Source of the DNA: Anaerolineales bacterium
GTDB lineage: Bacteria; Chloroflexota; Anaerolineae; Anaerolineales; UBA11657
NCBI GenBank assembly: GCA_947503585.1
Contig: CANNEJ010000121.1
Span: 1 to 5,645, forward strand
DNA length: 5,645 bases
Reading direction: 5' to 3'
In this document: positions 1-5,645 of the stretch, piece after piece
Layout: each line of letters opens with the position of its first letter
Position numbering within the stretch: the first letter of the stretch is position 1
The notes under the pieces: generated by a model
Database searches by the model: none
What the model was told of the DNA's origin: nothing
The model's input: only the letters and a program-made list of their open reading frames with translations
Program-made: the position numbers and the translations under genes

Positions 1-2
1 GG

Positions 3-68
3 CAGGCTATAGGTGCGGGATTTCTTGAGATTGGAGAACATTGGATTGTTCCTGTCGGCGAATTTTGA
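3..68 (+). CDS. Possible 3' end of a truncated plus-strand gene
   Basis: One plus-strand frame is open from the left edge to a TGA at 66-68. It reads as about 21 residues ending ...EHWIVPVGEF, a plausible mixed hydrophobic and charged C-terminus. It would converge on the acyl-CoA synthetase remnant, whose TAA is at 96-98, leaving 27 bases between the two stops. The other two plus-strand frames stop within about 30 bases. An open stretch this short is close to chance, so this is only a candidate. I cannot assign a family. Confidence 0.25.
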   Translation, partial: QAIGAGFLEIGEHWIVPVGEF

Positions 69-95
69 AATTTGAGCGGCCCACCAGCCGATTTG

Positions 96-818
96 TTAAG
101 TAACCTTCGCGCGTTCCTTGTCTGCTAATATGCGCCGCAGAATTTTACCCGCGGCGGACTTCGGAATGGCGTCAATAAATTCCACCTCCCGTACCCGTTT
201 TTGCGGCGAAACGTGCGCCCCCACAAAGTCGATGATAGCAGCTTCTGTGATGGTGGCTCCGGGCTTTACCACAACGGAGGCTTTAGGGATTTCGCCTGCC
301 TCCGCATCTGGCTTTGGAATAACTGCCGCATCTGCAATGTCCGCGTGCGTAAGCAAAAGTGCCTCAAGCTCGGCGGGTGCCACCTGGAATCCTTTGTACT
401 TTATCAACTCCTTCAGCCGGTCCACGACTGAAAGGTAGCCGGCGTCATCACACTATCCGATGTCGCCTGAGTGGAGCCAGCCATTGCTATCGATCATGGC
501 TGCTGTGGCGGCCGGATTGTTTAAATATCCAAGCATTACCTGCGGACCGCGCAGCCAGACCTCGCCGCGCGCGCCCGGGCCTAGCGGTTGGCCGGTTTCC
601 GTGCTCACAATCTGGCACTCGGTGTTTGGCAGGCACGGGCCCACGGCGCCGGCTTTTTCCCGGCTGTCCGGGGTGATGTGTGTAGCGGGGCTGGTTTCTG
701 TTAGGCCATAGGCCTGCTTTACGACGCCTTTGAGGCCTGTTTCCGCTTCAGCAGAGATTTCCTCGCTGAGTGGGGCGGCGCCGGACGTGTTGTCCTCTAC
801 TATCCAGAGCTTTGCTTT
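96..818 (-). pseudogene. Acyl-CoA synthetase (4-coumarate-CoA ligase type), 5'-truncated and interrupted by an amber codon
   Basis: This is the C-terminal part of an AMP-forming acyl-CoA/4-coumarate-CoA ligase. Such enzymes adenylate a carboxylic acid with ATP and then transfer it to CoA. Read on the minus strand, the hallmark motifs come in the right order: SGAAPL (about 788-771), the core YGLTETSPATHITP (about 710-669), GPCLPNTE, RGEVWLRGPQVMLGYLNN, GWLHSGDIG, then DRLKELIKYKGFQVAPAELE (hinge and C-terminal domain), and PKSAAGKILRR with the lysine needed for adenylation. Two lesions are visible. A TAG at 453-455 falls right after GDIG, where the family usually has an aromatic residue, and the same frame resumes with CDDAGYLSVVDRLKEL. 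Upstream, the frame is closed by a TGA at 819-821, and homology fades just before SGAAPL, so roughly 300 N-terminal codons (ATP-binding P-loop, most of the acyl pocket) are missing. Codons 96-425 look intact, so decay seems recent. The remnant cannot make a full ligase. A freestanding C-terminal domain starting near 425 is conceivable but unlikely. Confidence 0.9.
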
Positions 819-944
819 TCACGAAGTGCAGTGCACTAGTAGACCGGGGACTGAGGGCGGCGGCAAAAAGGGCGCATCTTTACGATGAATTTTGGTTGTG
901 TTAATGTGTTCTTTATCGGGTGTGGTGCTGCGAATTATAGACTG

Positions 945-1086
945 TGAGTACGTTTCTCTCCTTTGTGGGGGTGCGATGCTGATACGAATTGCGTGAGTAA
1001 TTTGTATGTGCCCGACCGAACCCTGCGCTTCTGCGTCGCACCCCAGGCATTATTGAGCGCTCTGCATTGTGCAGAGCGCTTTGCAT
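945..1086 (+). ncRNA. Candidate structured small RNA
   Basis: Three nested or adjacent helices can be drawn. P1 pairs 968-976 (GGGGTGCGA) with 1036-1044 (TCGCACCCC), 9 perfect pairs. Inside it, P2 pairs 982-990 (ATACGAATT) with 999-1007 (AATTTGTAT), 9 pairs including one G-U, with an 8-base loop. A small 3-pair stem (1026-1028 with 1033-1035) sits against the right arm of P1. A perfect 11-bp hairpin at 1056-1080 follows, with a T-rich tail. A weak -10-like TATAGA at 936-941 would put a transcript start near 948 and give an RNA of about 140 bases. It has none of the hallmarks of a tRNA (no T-loop GTTCRA), SRP RNA (no GGAAGGAAGCAGC-like apical loop) or a riboswitch family I recognise. The -35 is poor and no alignment is available, so this rests on structure alone. 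Alternatively the hairpins could be a transcribed leader of the gene at 1178. Confidence 0.35.
1056..1086 (+). terminator. Strong hairpin with short T-rich tail, likely intrinsic terminator
   Basis: An 11-bp perfect inverted repeat (AGCGCTCTGCA, loop TTG, TGCAGAGCGCT) spans 1056-1080 and is followed on the plus strand by TTGCATTT. The stem is GC-rich. The thymine run is interrupted, so termination may be only moderate. On the minus strand the tail is CAATAATG, a worse fit, so the plus strand is preferred. It would end the candidate small RNA upstream. The last stem base and the tail also overlap the possible -35 of the next promoter. Confidence 0.55.
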
Positions 1087-1107
1087 TTAATCGGCGCGGA
1101 ATATAAT
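1080..1107 (+). promoter_or_regulatory. Likely sigma-70-type promoter for the gene at 1178
   Basis: A perfect TATAAT lies at 1102-1107. Sixteen bases upstream is TTTGCA (1080-1085), which matches four of the six bases of TTGACA. Transcription would start near 1114, leaving a leader of about 60 bases before the GTG at 1178. The -35 overlaps the tail of the preceding hairpin, so the terminator and the new promoter abut directly. This is read from sequence only. Confidence 0.45.
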
Positions 1108-1177
1108 TCTGGTTCAGCGGTAATGCAATGTTGGCAATCTGGCTAAGAGTTTTTCAGGTGCGGGGCTAAGCAGGCTT

Positions 1178-1531
1178 GTGGCTGGCGCTGAAGCAATTTT
1201 CTCGTTCCTCGCTGACAAGATCGGTTATTTCGATGACTATGTTAGTGAGCTGACGATTTTCCCGGAGCGGGTGGATATCACGATTGGCTGGCGGGAGCCG
1301 CGGAGTATTGTGGTGCTTGCCAGAGACATAGCGTGGGTTCGCAAGGGTGCTTTTGCACAAAAGAACGTGATTACGATTATGCCTGTAAGTGGTTTTGCTT
1401 ATGAGCTGGTGGCAGATTGGGATGCGACAGTGAAACTAGAGATCGTTGAGGCTTTGAAGTCGATCGTGCCGGCTGCGGTGCGGAGCTCCGACGGTGGTGC
1501 GCGAGGGAGTGCCTCGGACCACAGCGGCTAG
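1178..1531 (+). CDS. Small hypothetical protein, unrecognised
   Basis: This predicts a 117-residue soluble protein with no signal peptide and no membrane segment. A short N-terminal helix-like stretch (1-20) precedes alternating hydrophobic strands around residues 23-36 (ELTIFPERVDITI), 43-55 (SIVVLARDIAWVR) and 64-79 (VITIMPVSGFAYELVA). A likely amphipathic helix follows at 81-97, and a Ser/Gly-rich tail at 102-117 looks disordered. The strand-strand-strand-helix order resembles the C-terminal half of bacterial PH-like domains, but this is inference and no family is assigned. The start is GTG. An upstream in-frame stop (TAA, 1121-1123) limits the choice, no ATG is available in frame, and the AGG at 1172-1174 is too close to be a good ribosome-binding site, so the true start is uncertain. 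A perfect TATAAT lies 70 bases upstream. The gene converges on the M23 hydrolase, with 38 bases between their stops. The antisense frame is less protein-like. Confidence 0.65.
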   Translation: MAGAEAIFSFLADKIGYFDDYVSELTIFPERVDITIGWREPRSIVVLARDIAWVRKGAFAQKNVITIMPVSGFAYELVADWDATVKLEIVEALKSIVPAAVRSSDGGARGSASDHSG

Positions 1532-1551
1532 CTGCGGGCGAGATGTATCAG

Positions 1552-1578
1552 GGCGGGTCTAGCGCAGGGTTACCCGCC
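1552..1578. terminator. Hairpin between convergent genes, possible weak bidirectional terminator
   Basis: A 7-bp perfect GC-rich inverted repeat (GGCGGGT at 1552-1558, ACCCGCC at 1572-1578) with a 13-base loop lies between the stop of the small plus-strand gene and the end of the M23 gene. It overlaps the TAA of the latter (1570-1572). Neither side has a thymine tract, so the terminator role is inferred mainly from its position between convergent genes. Confidence 0.3.
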
Positions 1579-2847
1579 GAATAAATAGTCGGCCGGGTCA
1601 ACGTGCGTTTCGCGCTGCATAATTTCGAAGTGCAGGTGGGGGCCGGTTGAGTTTCCGGTCGATCCGGAGATTCCCAGCAGGTCACCTTTGGCAACTGTTT
1701 GTCCGCAGGTAACGGCGATGCTGTCTAGATGCGCGTAAAGCGTCTGCCATTCGCTAGCGTGGTCCAGCACGATGGTGTTGCCAAAGCCCCATTCCGTCCA
1801 TTGTGCCAGAGCCACAATGCCGCCCTTGCTGGCGTACACTGGAGTGTTATATGGTGCGGTTACGTCATAGCCACGGTGCCGGCTGCTGTATTTATTGCCG
1901 CTTCGTGACATGTAAGTGGTGGGCCAGGCGAAGCCGCGGGTGCCCGGGGCGGCAGTTACGCCCGGTGGGAGGCAGGCTGGCGGCAGCGCAACCTCGGAAC
2001 GCTCCATAAGCAGTGGAATGGTCATTCCGTTGAGTGCCATGAGCGTGAGTATGTTTGTGTTTGCGCGCTCGGAAAGGCCGGAGAGAGACTCCCCGGGTTG
2101 TACCAGGTAAGGTGTTCCAAGTGGAGCCGGAATTTTTAGTTTTTGGCCCGGCCGAAGTGTGCTGTTGTTTCCCAGTTTGTTAAAGCGGCGTAGAACGTAT
2201 GGCGGTAAGTTAAATTTCGCGGCGATTTGGTTGATTGCGTCCAGAGGCTGCACAATGTAGAGCCCGTTTGTTGCCGCAAGTTTCTCCCGCGCCGTCTGTG
2301 GCGTTTCGGATTTGGCAAGCTGGTCTGGCTGGATGGTGACTGCCTGTGCTTCAGTTTCGGCGACGGGGGGGGCAGCCAGCCCGCCAGAGGCAGCTGGTTG
2401 AGCAATGGCTGCCGGAGGTTCGGCTGCTGCTGCGGGTGGGCTGGGGGCTGCAATTGGTATTGCGAGCCGCATGCCATTTACTATCATGGGGCGGGTTAGA
2501 AAGTTGGCGGCCATTATGGCGTCCGTAGTGGTGCCATAGATATTTGCAAGCGCCATTAGCGTTTCACCGCGGTTAACAGAATGGATGGTGCCCGTAAGGA
2601 TCGGTATTAGCAGGACCTGCCCGGGATACAGCACCTGGCTCTTTAGCTTGTTTGCACCGTGGATTGCGAGCAGCGAGGTGCTAAAGCGTTCGACGATCTC
2701 TGTGAGATTGTCTCCAGGCAAAACCTTGTAAGGGGTAGTTTCGGTGGCGTATACAGGCGCGGGTGGGGTCCCGCCAAGAATGAGGGCAGAAAGAAGTGTG
2801 ATTTTTAGGGCGCGGGCAGCTTTGCTAATCAGCTCTTGGTGAAACAT
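1570..2847 (-). CDS. Exported peptidoglycan hydrolase: four LysM modules plus M23 endopeptidase
   Basis: This is a 425-residue zinc metallopeptidase predicted to cut peptide cross-links of peptidoglycan in the periplasm. Residues 1-34 form a Sec signal peptide (Lys-containing start, hydrophobic core ITLLSALILGG, VYA then TE at the likely cleavage site). LysM modules, which bind glycan, lie near 40-82, 88-131, 197-240 and 247-289. The second and third are separated by an Ala/Pro-rich linker (132-196). The M23 domain (about 305-425) is complete. The zinc ligands are H324 and D328 in HRGYD and H406 in PHLHFE; the catalytic histidines are H373 in YAHL and H404. It is therefore expected to be active, unlike the degenerate LytM factors that only activate amidases. 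The two-linker-two LysM layout is richer than in typical NlpD (one LysM). No rpoS, pcm or surE is adjacent, so no symbol is given. The ATG at 2845-2847 has no clear ribosome-binding site, but no earlier in-frame start exists before a stop at 2905-2907. It overlaps head-to-head with a tiny plus-strand ORF. Confidence 0.95.
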   Translation of the reverse strand: MFHQELISKAARALKITLLSALILGGTPPAPVYATETTPYKVLPGDNLTEIVERFSTSLLAIHGANKLKSQVLYPGQVLLIPILTGTIHSVNRGETLMALANIYGTTTDAIMAANFLTRPMIVNGMRLAIPIAAPSPPAAAAEPPAAIAQPAASGGLAAPPVAETEAQAVTIQPDQLAKSETPQTAREKLAATNGLYIVQPLDAINQIAAKFNLPPYVLRRFNKLGNNSTLRPGQKLKIPAPLGTPYLVQPGESLSGLSERANTNILTLMALNGMTIPLLMERSEVALPPACLPPGVTAAPGTRGFAWPTTYMSRSGNKYSSRHRGYDVTAPYNTPVYASKGGIVALAQWTEWGFGNTIVLDHASEWQTLYAHLDSIAVTCGQTVAKGDLLGISGSTGNSTGPHLHFEIMQRETHVDPADYLFGG

Positions 2848-2992
2848 GGGCTGTACGAGTGCAAGGAGCGTGCCCGCGCAGACTGGTAAACTGGAGGCGG
2901 AGAATCAGGCGTTGGTTAGATACATCATTGCTTTTGTGTTGGTAAGTGCGGTTGTGGTCGGTCTAGGCCTATTGCTGCAGCTGGTTTATTAG
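2846..2992 (+). CDS. Candidate 48-residue single-pass membrane protein
   Basis: The plus-strand ORF encodes 48 residues. A polar N-terminal part (1-25, containing K15, E17, E19 and R25) is followed by one strongly hydrophobic segment at about 26-46 (YIIAFVLVSAVVVGLGLLLQ), then LVY and TAG. R25 just before the helix suggests the N-terminus stays in the cytoplasm. A GGTGA at 2838-2842 could serve as ribosome-binding site but is only 3 bases from the ATG. AAGGAG at 2863-2868 is even closer to an in-frame GTG at 2870. The ORF fills almost all of the gap between the hydrolase and VTT genes. Its ATG and the hydrolase ATG are read from opposite strands of the same CATG (2845-2848). I do not recognise a family. 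It could be a real small membrane protein or a chance ORF; the clean helix favours the former. Confidence 0.45.
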   Translation: MGCTSARSVPAQTGKLEAENQALVRYIIAFVLVSAVVVGLGLLLQLVY

Positions 2993-3011
2993 GGTTGTGG
3001 GTGGCGCCGGT

Positions 3012-3593
3012 TCAGTGTAGGTAGGGCTGCAGCCACGCAAAGGACATGGCGCCGGCATAGGCTGTTAGCGTGGATTTGGCAATGTTGCCAGCCAAAGTGG
3101 CAGCGATAAAGCGGGATAAAGGCATTTTGATTATTCCGGCAGTGATGCCCGCAATATCAAAGAATGGATTAGGCACCAAAGCCAGCATAAAGACAATCAG
3201 TGTTGCGGTTGATTGCCGGCTGCGCATCAAATTGAACATGCGCGCGTACGCCGGCCGACTTTCAAGTAGACCACTTCCGGAGAAACCGGCAAGGTAGCCG
3301 CTAAGTTCCCCCAGGGTTGAGCCAGCGCCGGCACTGCAGCCCACCAAGACCGGGTTTAGCACGCTGCCCAGCGCGTAGGTGTACACAAAGCCTGGCATGG
3401 GCAGCAGCACCGAGATGCTGGTGAACGCACCTACAAGAAATGCGCTGGCGTAGCCAACTTGCTGCAGTGCTTGAATACTGTCACGCAGAATATAAATTGC
3501 GATTGAGAGACCGCCCACTGCCAGCAGGCCTGCAACGCGCAGCCACAATGCACCCGGCCGTGGTTTGTGAGGGGGCGGCTGTAACTCTGACAC
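3012..3593 (-). CDS. VTT-domain (TVP38/TMEM64, DedA-like) inner-membrane protein
   Basis: This is a 193-residue polytopic membrane protein of the VTT/SNARE-associated (DedA-like) superfamily. Characterised members include lipid scramblases and undecaprenyl-phosphate flippases; the substrate here is unknown. A short Pro-rich cytoplasmic start (6-13) precedes a first helix at about 17-36. A hydrophobic, probably re-entrant segment (about 48-78) contains the LLPMPG turn. GELSGYLAGFSG (95-106) fits the conserved small-residue Glu/Gly-Tyr motif. ALVPNPFFDIAGITAG (138-153) fits the second re-entrant loop, and a last helix spans about 163-188. The usual arginine in front of the Pro motif of many DedA/TVP38 proteins is not evident, so this may be a divergent subgroup. 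The start is GTG at 3591-3593, 6 bases after the stop of the TPR-like gene and in the same frame, with no visible ribosome-binding site. Translational coupling to the upstream gene is therefore likely. Confidence 0.85.
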   Translation of the reverse strand: MSELQPPPHKPRPGALWLRVAGLLAVGGLSIAIYILRDSIQALQQVGYASAFLVGAFTSISVLLPMPGFVYTYALGSVLNPVLVGCSAGAGSTLGELSGYLAGFSGSGLLESRPAYARMFNLMRSRQSTATLIVFMLALVPNPFFDIAGITAGIIKMPLSRFIAATLAGNIAKSTLTAYAGAMSFAWLQPYLH

Positions 3594-3599
3594 TGTTGA

Positions 3600-5645
3600 C
3601 TATGCGGGCGGGAGTTGGGCAATCAGGGCGCGCACGGCGTCCAGTTGGTTTTTGGCTGCGTGGCGCAGGGCGCGTTTGGCAAAGTCACGCGCGGCGGGCT
3701 CGTCTGCGGTGCTGTGCGCTGCTACTGCCAGTAGCAGCAGAATGTCGGCGCGTTGCAGGCCGTTGGCCGCGTAGCCCAATGCGCGCTGGCCCTGCGTCTG
3801 CGCCTCGGGAAAGTTTTTTGACTCCAGCGCAATCTGCGCAGAGTTTTGCGCGGCGTTGAAGAGCTTGCTGTGCAGCGTGGCGCGCAGGTCGGCTGCGACG
3901 TCGCTTTCAGAAGCAGAGAAGTATGGGGCGCCTTGATTAAGAAAGTCAAGTGCACGATTGATCAATGGCTCTTCGGCGGTAGTGGAAAGAGTTTTGGCCG
4001 CTTGTAGTGTCGCGGCCGCCCGCGCCGGCGCATCGGGCGCAATAGCAATTGCACTGGCGAAGTCGGTGGCGGCTACCGTTAGGTCTGCTGCGGCGGAGAG
4101 TGCGGCTGCGTTCAGTAGTTTTGCATGTGCCGTGGTGCGCAGTTGCAGCAGATCTGCCAGCAGGGTTGGTATTCGGCCAGGGGGCGAGATTGCAATTGCA
4201 GCAATTAGCGAACTTTCGGCCGCAGAATAGTTTCCAGCTGCAGATGCAGATTCAGCATCAGTTTCGAGCGCGCTAACTGCGGCTTCCGCTGCCGGCGTTG
4301 GCGCGGGGGTTGGCACGAGTTCTGTGCCGAGCGTGCTAAGAATCGCATTTAGTGTGCTGGTTGCCGCTGAAATGCGCGCTTGGTACTGGCTTGATGCGGA
4401 TGCAGGTGTGCTGCGTACTGCTTGTGTCCAATAGTTGACGGCGGTGCGCAGGCCTGTTTCTGAGCCTGTATTTTCTGCAAGCTGCGCGAGCTGCGCAAGC
4501 ACACGCGCCTGTTGTTTGGCGGTGGTTGCGGCACCAAGCGCTGCAGCCAATAACTGGGCCCCAAGCGCCGGCTGGTTGGCGGCGCTGTACGCGGCGGCAG
4601 CCCCGGTGCGTTGATCAATGAAGTTGCCGCAGAGTGCGTCGCGTTTTGCTGTCAGTGCTTGCATGTCAGCTGCCGGGCTAAGTTGCAGCGCGGTTTTTAT
4701 GTCAGCACAGGCTGCAGCGGCGGCGATAGCATCATTTGTATCAGATGCAAGCCGGGAGAGCATCTGGTAAATTGTTGTGCGTTGCTTGCGATCGGTGGCA
4801 TGGGCGAGCGCCTTCTGAAGATCCGAGCGGGCTGCATCCCACTCGCCGGCTTGTTGGTGCTTTGTGGCAGATGTTTCGAAAGCTGTACGCAATGTGGTGT
4901 GGAGATTTACCTGGAGTGAATTGACAGCAGCATGCTGTGTGGAGTCGGCGTAGGCGCGCGCCTGATCCAAGTTGACTTGTGCAGATTCCAGCCAGCGGGT
5001 AGCGGGTTGCTGCATTAGGAAGGTTGCGAGCGTCAGGTAATGCGTGGACCGGATCGGGCCAGTGTCGGCCAATTCCGCCAGATTGGAATGTGCGCGGGAC
5101 ACTAACTCTGGATCTCCGGCTGTGGTTGCGCTTGCGGCTAGCGTGGTCCAGCCGGTTCGTTGGGCGTCGAGCTGTGCTTCGGCGGCAAATGGCGTGGTGG
5201 GATTTACGCCAAGCGCAGCCGCAAGGGCGTCACGCTGGGCAGTGATTGATGCAACCAGTGTATTGATCGATGCAAGTTCTGAAACGTCGGCGAACTTTAG
5301 AGCGCTTGATGAGGCTTGTATTGCGGCGTCGAGTGATGCGATATCTTTGCGCTGCGATAGTGCGGTAGCCAGAAGCAACTGGAAGCGCACTCGTTCCGAG
5401 CGGTAGGGGGAGAGTTCCAGCGCGCGTTGGAAAGCTGCGGCTGCTGCTTCGGGGTCTCCATCCGCAAGATAGCGTTCGGCGGCTGTGTTGCTTAGGGTTA
5501 CATATTCCGTGCGGATGTTTTCGATTAGTGAAGCGATTTCCTCGCGCTGGTCGGTGGCCGCAGTTGTAAGGGCGGAGTTGGCCCAAGCCCAGGCACGCGC
5601 AGTACTTTCTGGTTGGTTGATGCTGAGTGAGATTGCGGCGCGTGT
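3600..5645 (-). CDS. Large alanine-rich TPR-like repeat protein, N-terminus beyond window
   Basis: The minus-strand frame is open from the right edge to a TAG at 3600-3602, giving 681 visible residues. The start is not in the window: the first GTG at 5388-5390 lies inside a repeat, and coding clearly continues upstream of it. The sequence is almost entirely helical and very rich in Ala, Leu, Gln and Thr. TPR-style helix pairs can be seen at visible residues about 55-80 (YLADGDPEAAAAAFQRALEL then SP), 267-280 (GEWDAARSDLQKAL), 472-488 (NYSAAESSLIAAIAISP) and 611-625 (NFPEAQTQGQRALGY). A Pro/Thr-rich hinge at about 444-456 (VPTPAPTPAAEAA) splits the visible part. The C-terminus has no enzyme domain, membrane helix or beta-barrel, so a protein-protein scaffold role is inferred; cellular location cannot be judged without the N-terminus. 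It is co-oriented with, and 6 bases from, the VTT gene, implying one operon. No family beyond TPR-like is assigned. Confidence 0.85.
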   Translation of the reverse strand, partial: TRAAISLSINQPESTARAWAWANSALTTAATDQREEIASLIENIRTEYVTLSNTAAERYLADGDPEAAAAAFQRALELSPYRSERVRFQLLLATALSQRKDIASLDAAIQASSSALKFADVSELASINTLVASITAQRDALAAALGVNPTTPFAAEAQLDAQRTGWTTLAASATTAGDPELVSRAHSNLAELADTGPIRSTHYLTLATFLMQQPATRWLESAQVNLDQARAYADSTQHAAVNSLQVNLHTTLRTAFETSATKHQQAGEWDAARSDLQKALAHATDRKQRTTIYQMLSRLASDTNDAIAAAAACADIKTALQLSPAADMQALTAKRDALCGNFIDQRTGAAAAYSAANQPALGAQLLAAALGAATTAKQQARVLAQLAQLAENTGSETGLRTAVNYWTQAVRSTPASASSQYQARISAATSTLNAILSTLGTELVPTPAPTPAAEAAVSALETDAESASAAGNYSAAESSLIAAIAISPPGRIPTLLADLLQLRTTAHAKLLNAAALSAAADLTVAATDFASAIAIAPDAPARAAATLQAAKTLSTTAEEPLINRALDFLNQGAPYFSASESDVAADLRATLHSKLFNAAQNSAQIALESKNFPEAQTQGQRALGYAANGLQRADILLLLAVAAHSTADEPAARDFAKRALRHAAKNQLDAVRALIAQLPPA

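Larger units (their letters stand above)
819..1177. other. Gene-free stretch between the ligase remnant and the small plus-strand gene
   Basis: No convincing protein gene is visible here. The left part (819-944) has no recognisable N-terminal ligase sequence in any minus-strand frame. It contains a 6-bp inverted repeat around a single G (825-830 and 832-837), just beyond the point where ligase homology ends. A plus-strand 20-codon ORF at 885-947 has no ribosome-binding site and was dismissed. The right part (about 945-1107) holds the candidate small RNA, its terminator-like hairpin and the perfect TATAAT box listed separately. Confidence 0.7.

Noticed and set aside
885..947. Plus-strand 20-codon ORF beginning ATG at 885
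   Set aside because: No ribosome-binding site, no recognisable leader-peptide codon run, and no gene directly downstream that it could control.
968..1044. A 77-base segment closed by a 9-bp helix, the length of a tRNA
   Set aside because: No T-loop GTTCRA, no D-arm or anticodon arm in the right places, and the closing helix is too long for a standard acceptor stem.
2917..2945. Possible minus-strand promoter for the hydrolase (TTACCA, 17-base spacer, TATCTA)
   Set aside because: The -10 matches only three of six consensus bases; this is near chance level, although the spacing is ideal.
453..3602. Genome-wide amber recoding to explain the TAG codons in the ligase remnant and at the TPR-VTT junction
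   Set aside because: TAG also serves as the apparent natural stop of the small gene at 1178-1531 and of the 48-codon ORF, and the ligase is additionally truncated, so ordinary stops and gene decay explain the data.
3440..3859. Long plus-strand open frame opposite the VTT and TPR-like genes
   Set aside because: Arg/Ala-rich composition typical of antisense frames in GC-rich DNA; it crosses the junction of two well-supported minus-strand genes.
5230..5586. Second minus-strand open frame overlapping the TPR-like gene
   Set aside because: Overlaps the TPR frame, which shows clear helix-pair periodicity here; the alternative reads as Arg/Pro-rich low-quality protein.

Overview
The window looks like ordinary chromosomal DNA from a Gram-negative bacterium. 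The secreted LysM/M23 cell-wall hydrolase, the VTT-family membrane protein and the moderately GC-rich, alanine-heavy coding fit a gammaproteobacterium. That placement is an impression from protein style only, as no rRNA or other marker gene is present. Most of the coding is on the minus strand.

Layout from left to right: (1) Positions 3-68 may be the last codons of a plus-strand gene cut by the window edge. (2) Positions 96-818, minus strand, hold a broken AMP-forming acyl-CoA synthetase of the 4-coumarate-CoA ligase type. The C-terminal third is well preserved, but an amber codon interrupts it at 453-455 and roughly the first 300 codons are absent. (3) Positions 819-1177 are a gene-free stretch. 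They contain a candidate structured small RNA that ends in a strong hairpin, followed by a perfect TATAAT box. (4) Positions 1178-1531, plus strand, encode a small unrecognised soluble protein. (5) Positions 1570-2847, minus strand, encode an exported peptidoglycan hydrolase with four LysM modules and a complete M23 active site. (6) Positions 2846-2992, plus strand, hold an unusually placed 48-codon ORF for a single-helix membrane protein. Its ATG lies in the same CATG tetranucleotide as the ATG of the hydrolase. (7) Positions 3012-3593, minus strand, encode a VTT/TVP38-type membrane protein. (8) Positions 3600-5645, minus strand, hold the C-terminal 681 codons of a long alanine-rich TPR-like protein whose start is beyond the right edge.

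How the genes relate: the TPR-like gene and the VTT gene are almost certainly one minus-strand transcription unit, with 6 bases between them and the same reading frame. The hydrolase follows 164 bases downstream on the same strand and could be read from the same transcript or from its own promoter. The plus-strand gene at 1178 converges on the hydrolase. No complete novel system such as a defence island, CRISPR array, biosynthetic cluster or transposon can be supported. The points most worth a second look are the candidate small RNA, the tiny membrane-protein ORF sharing its start with the hydrolase, the decayed CoA ligase, and the in-frame amber junction between the TPR-like and VTT genes.
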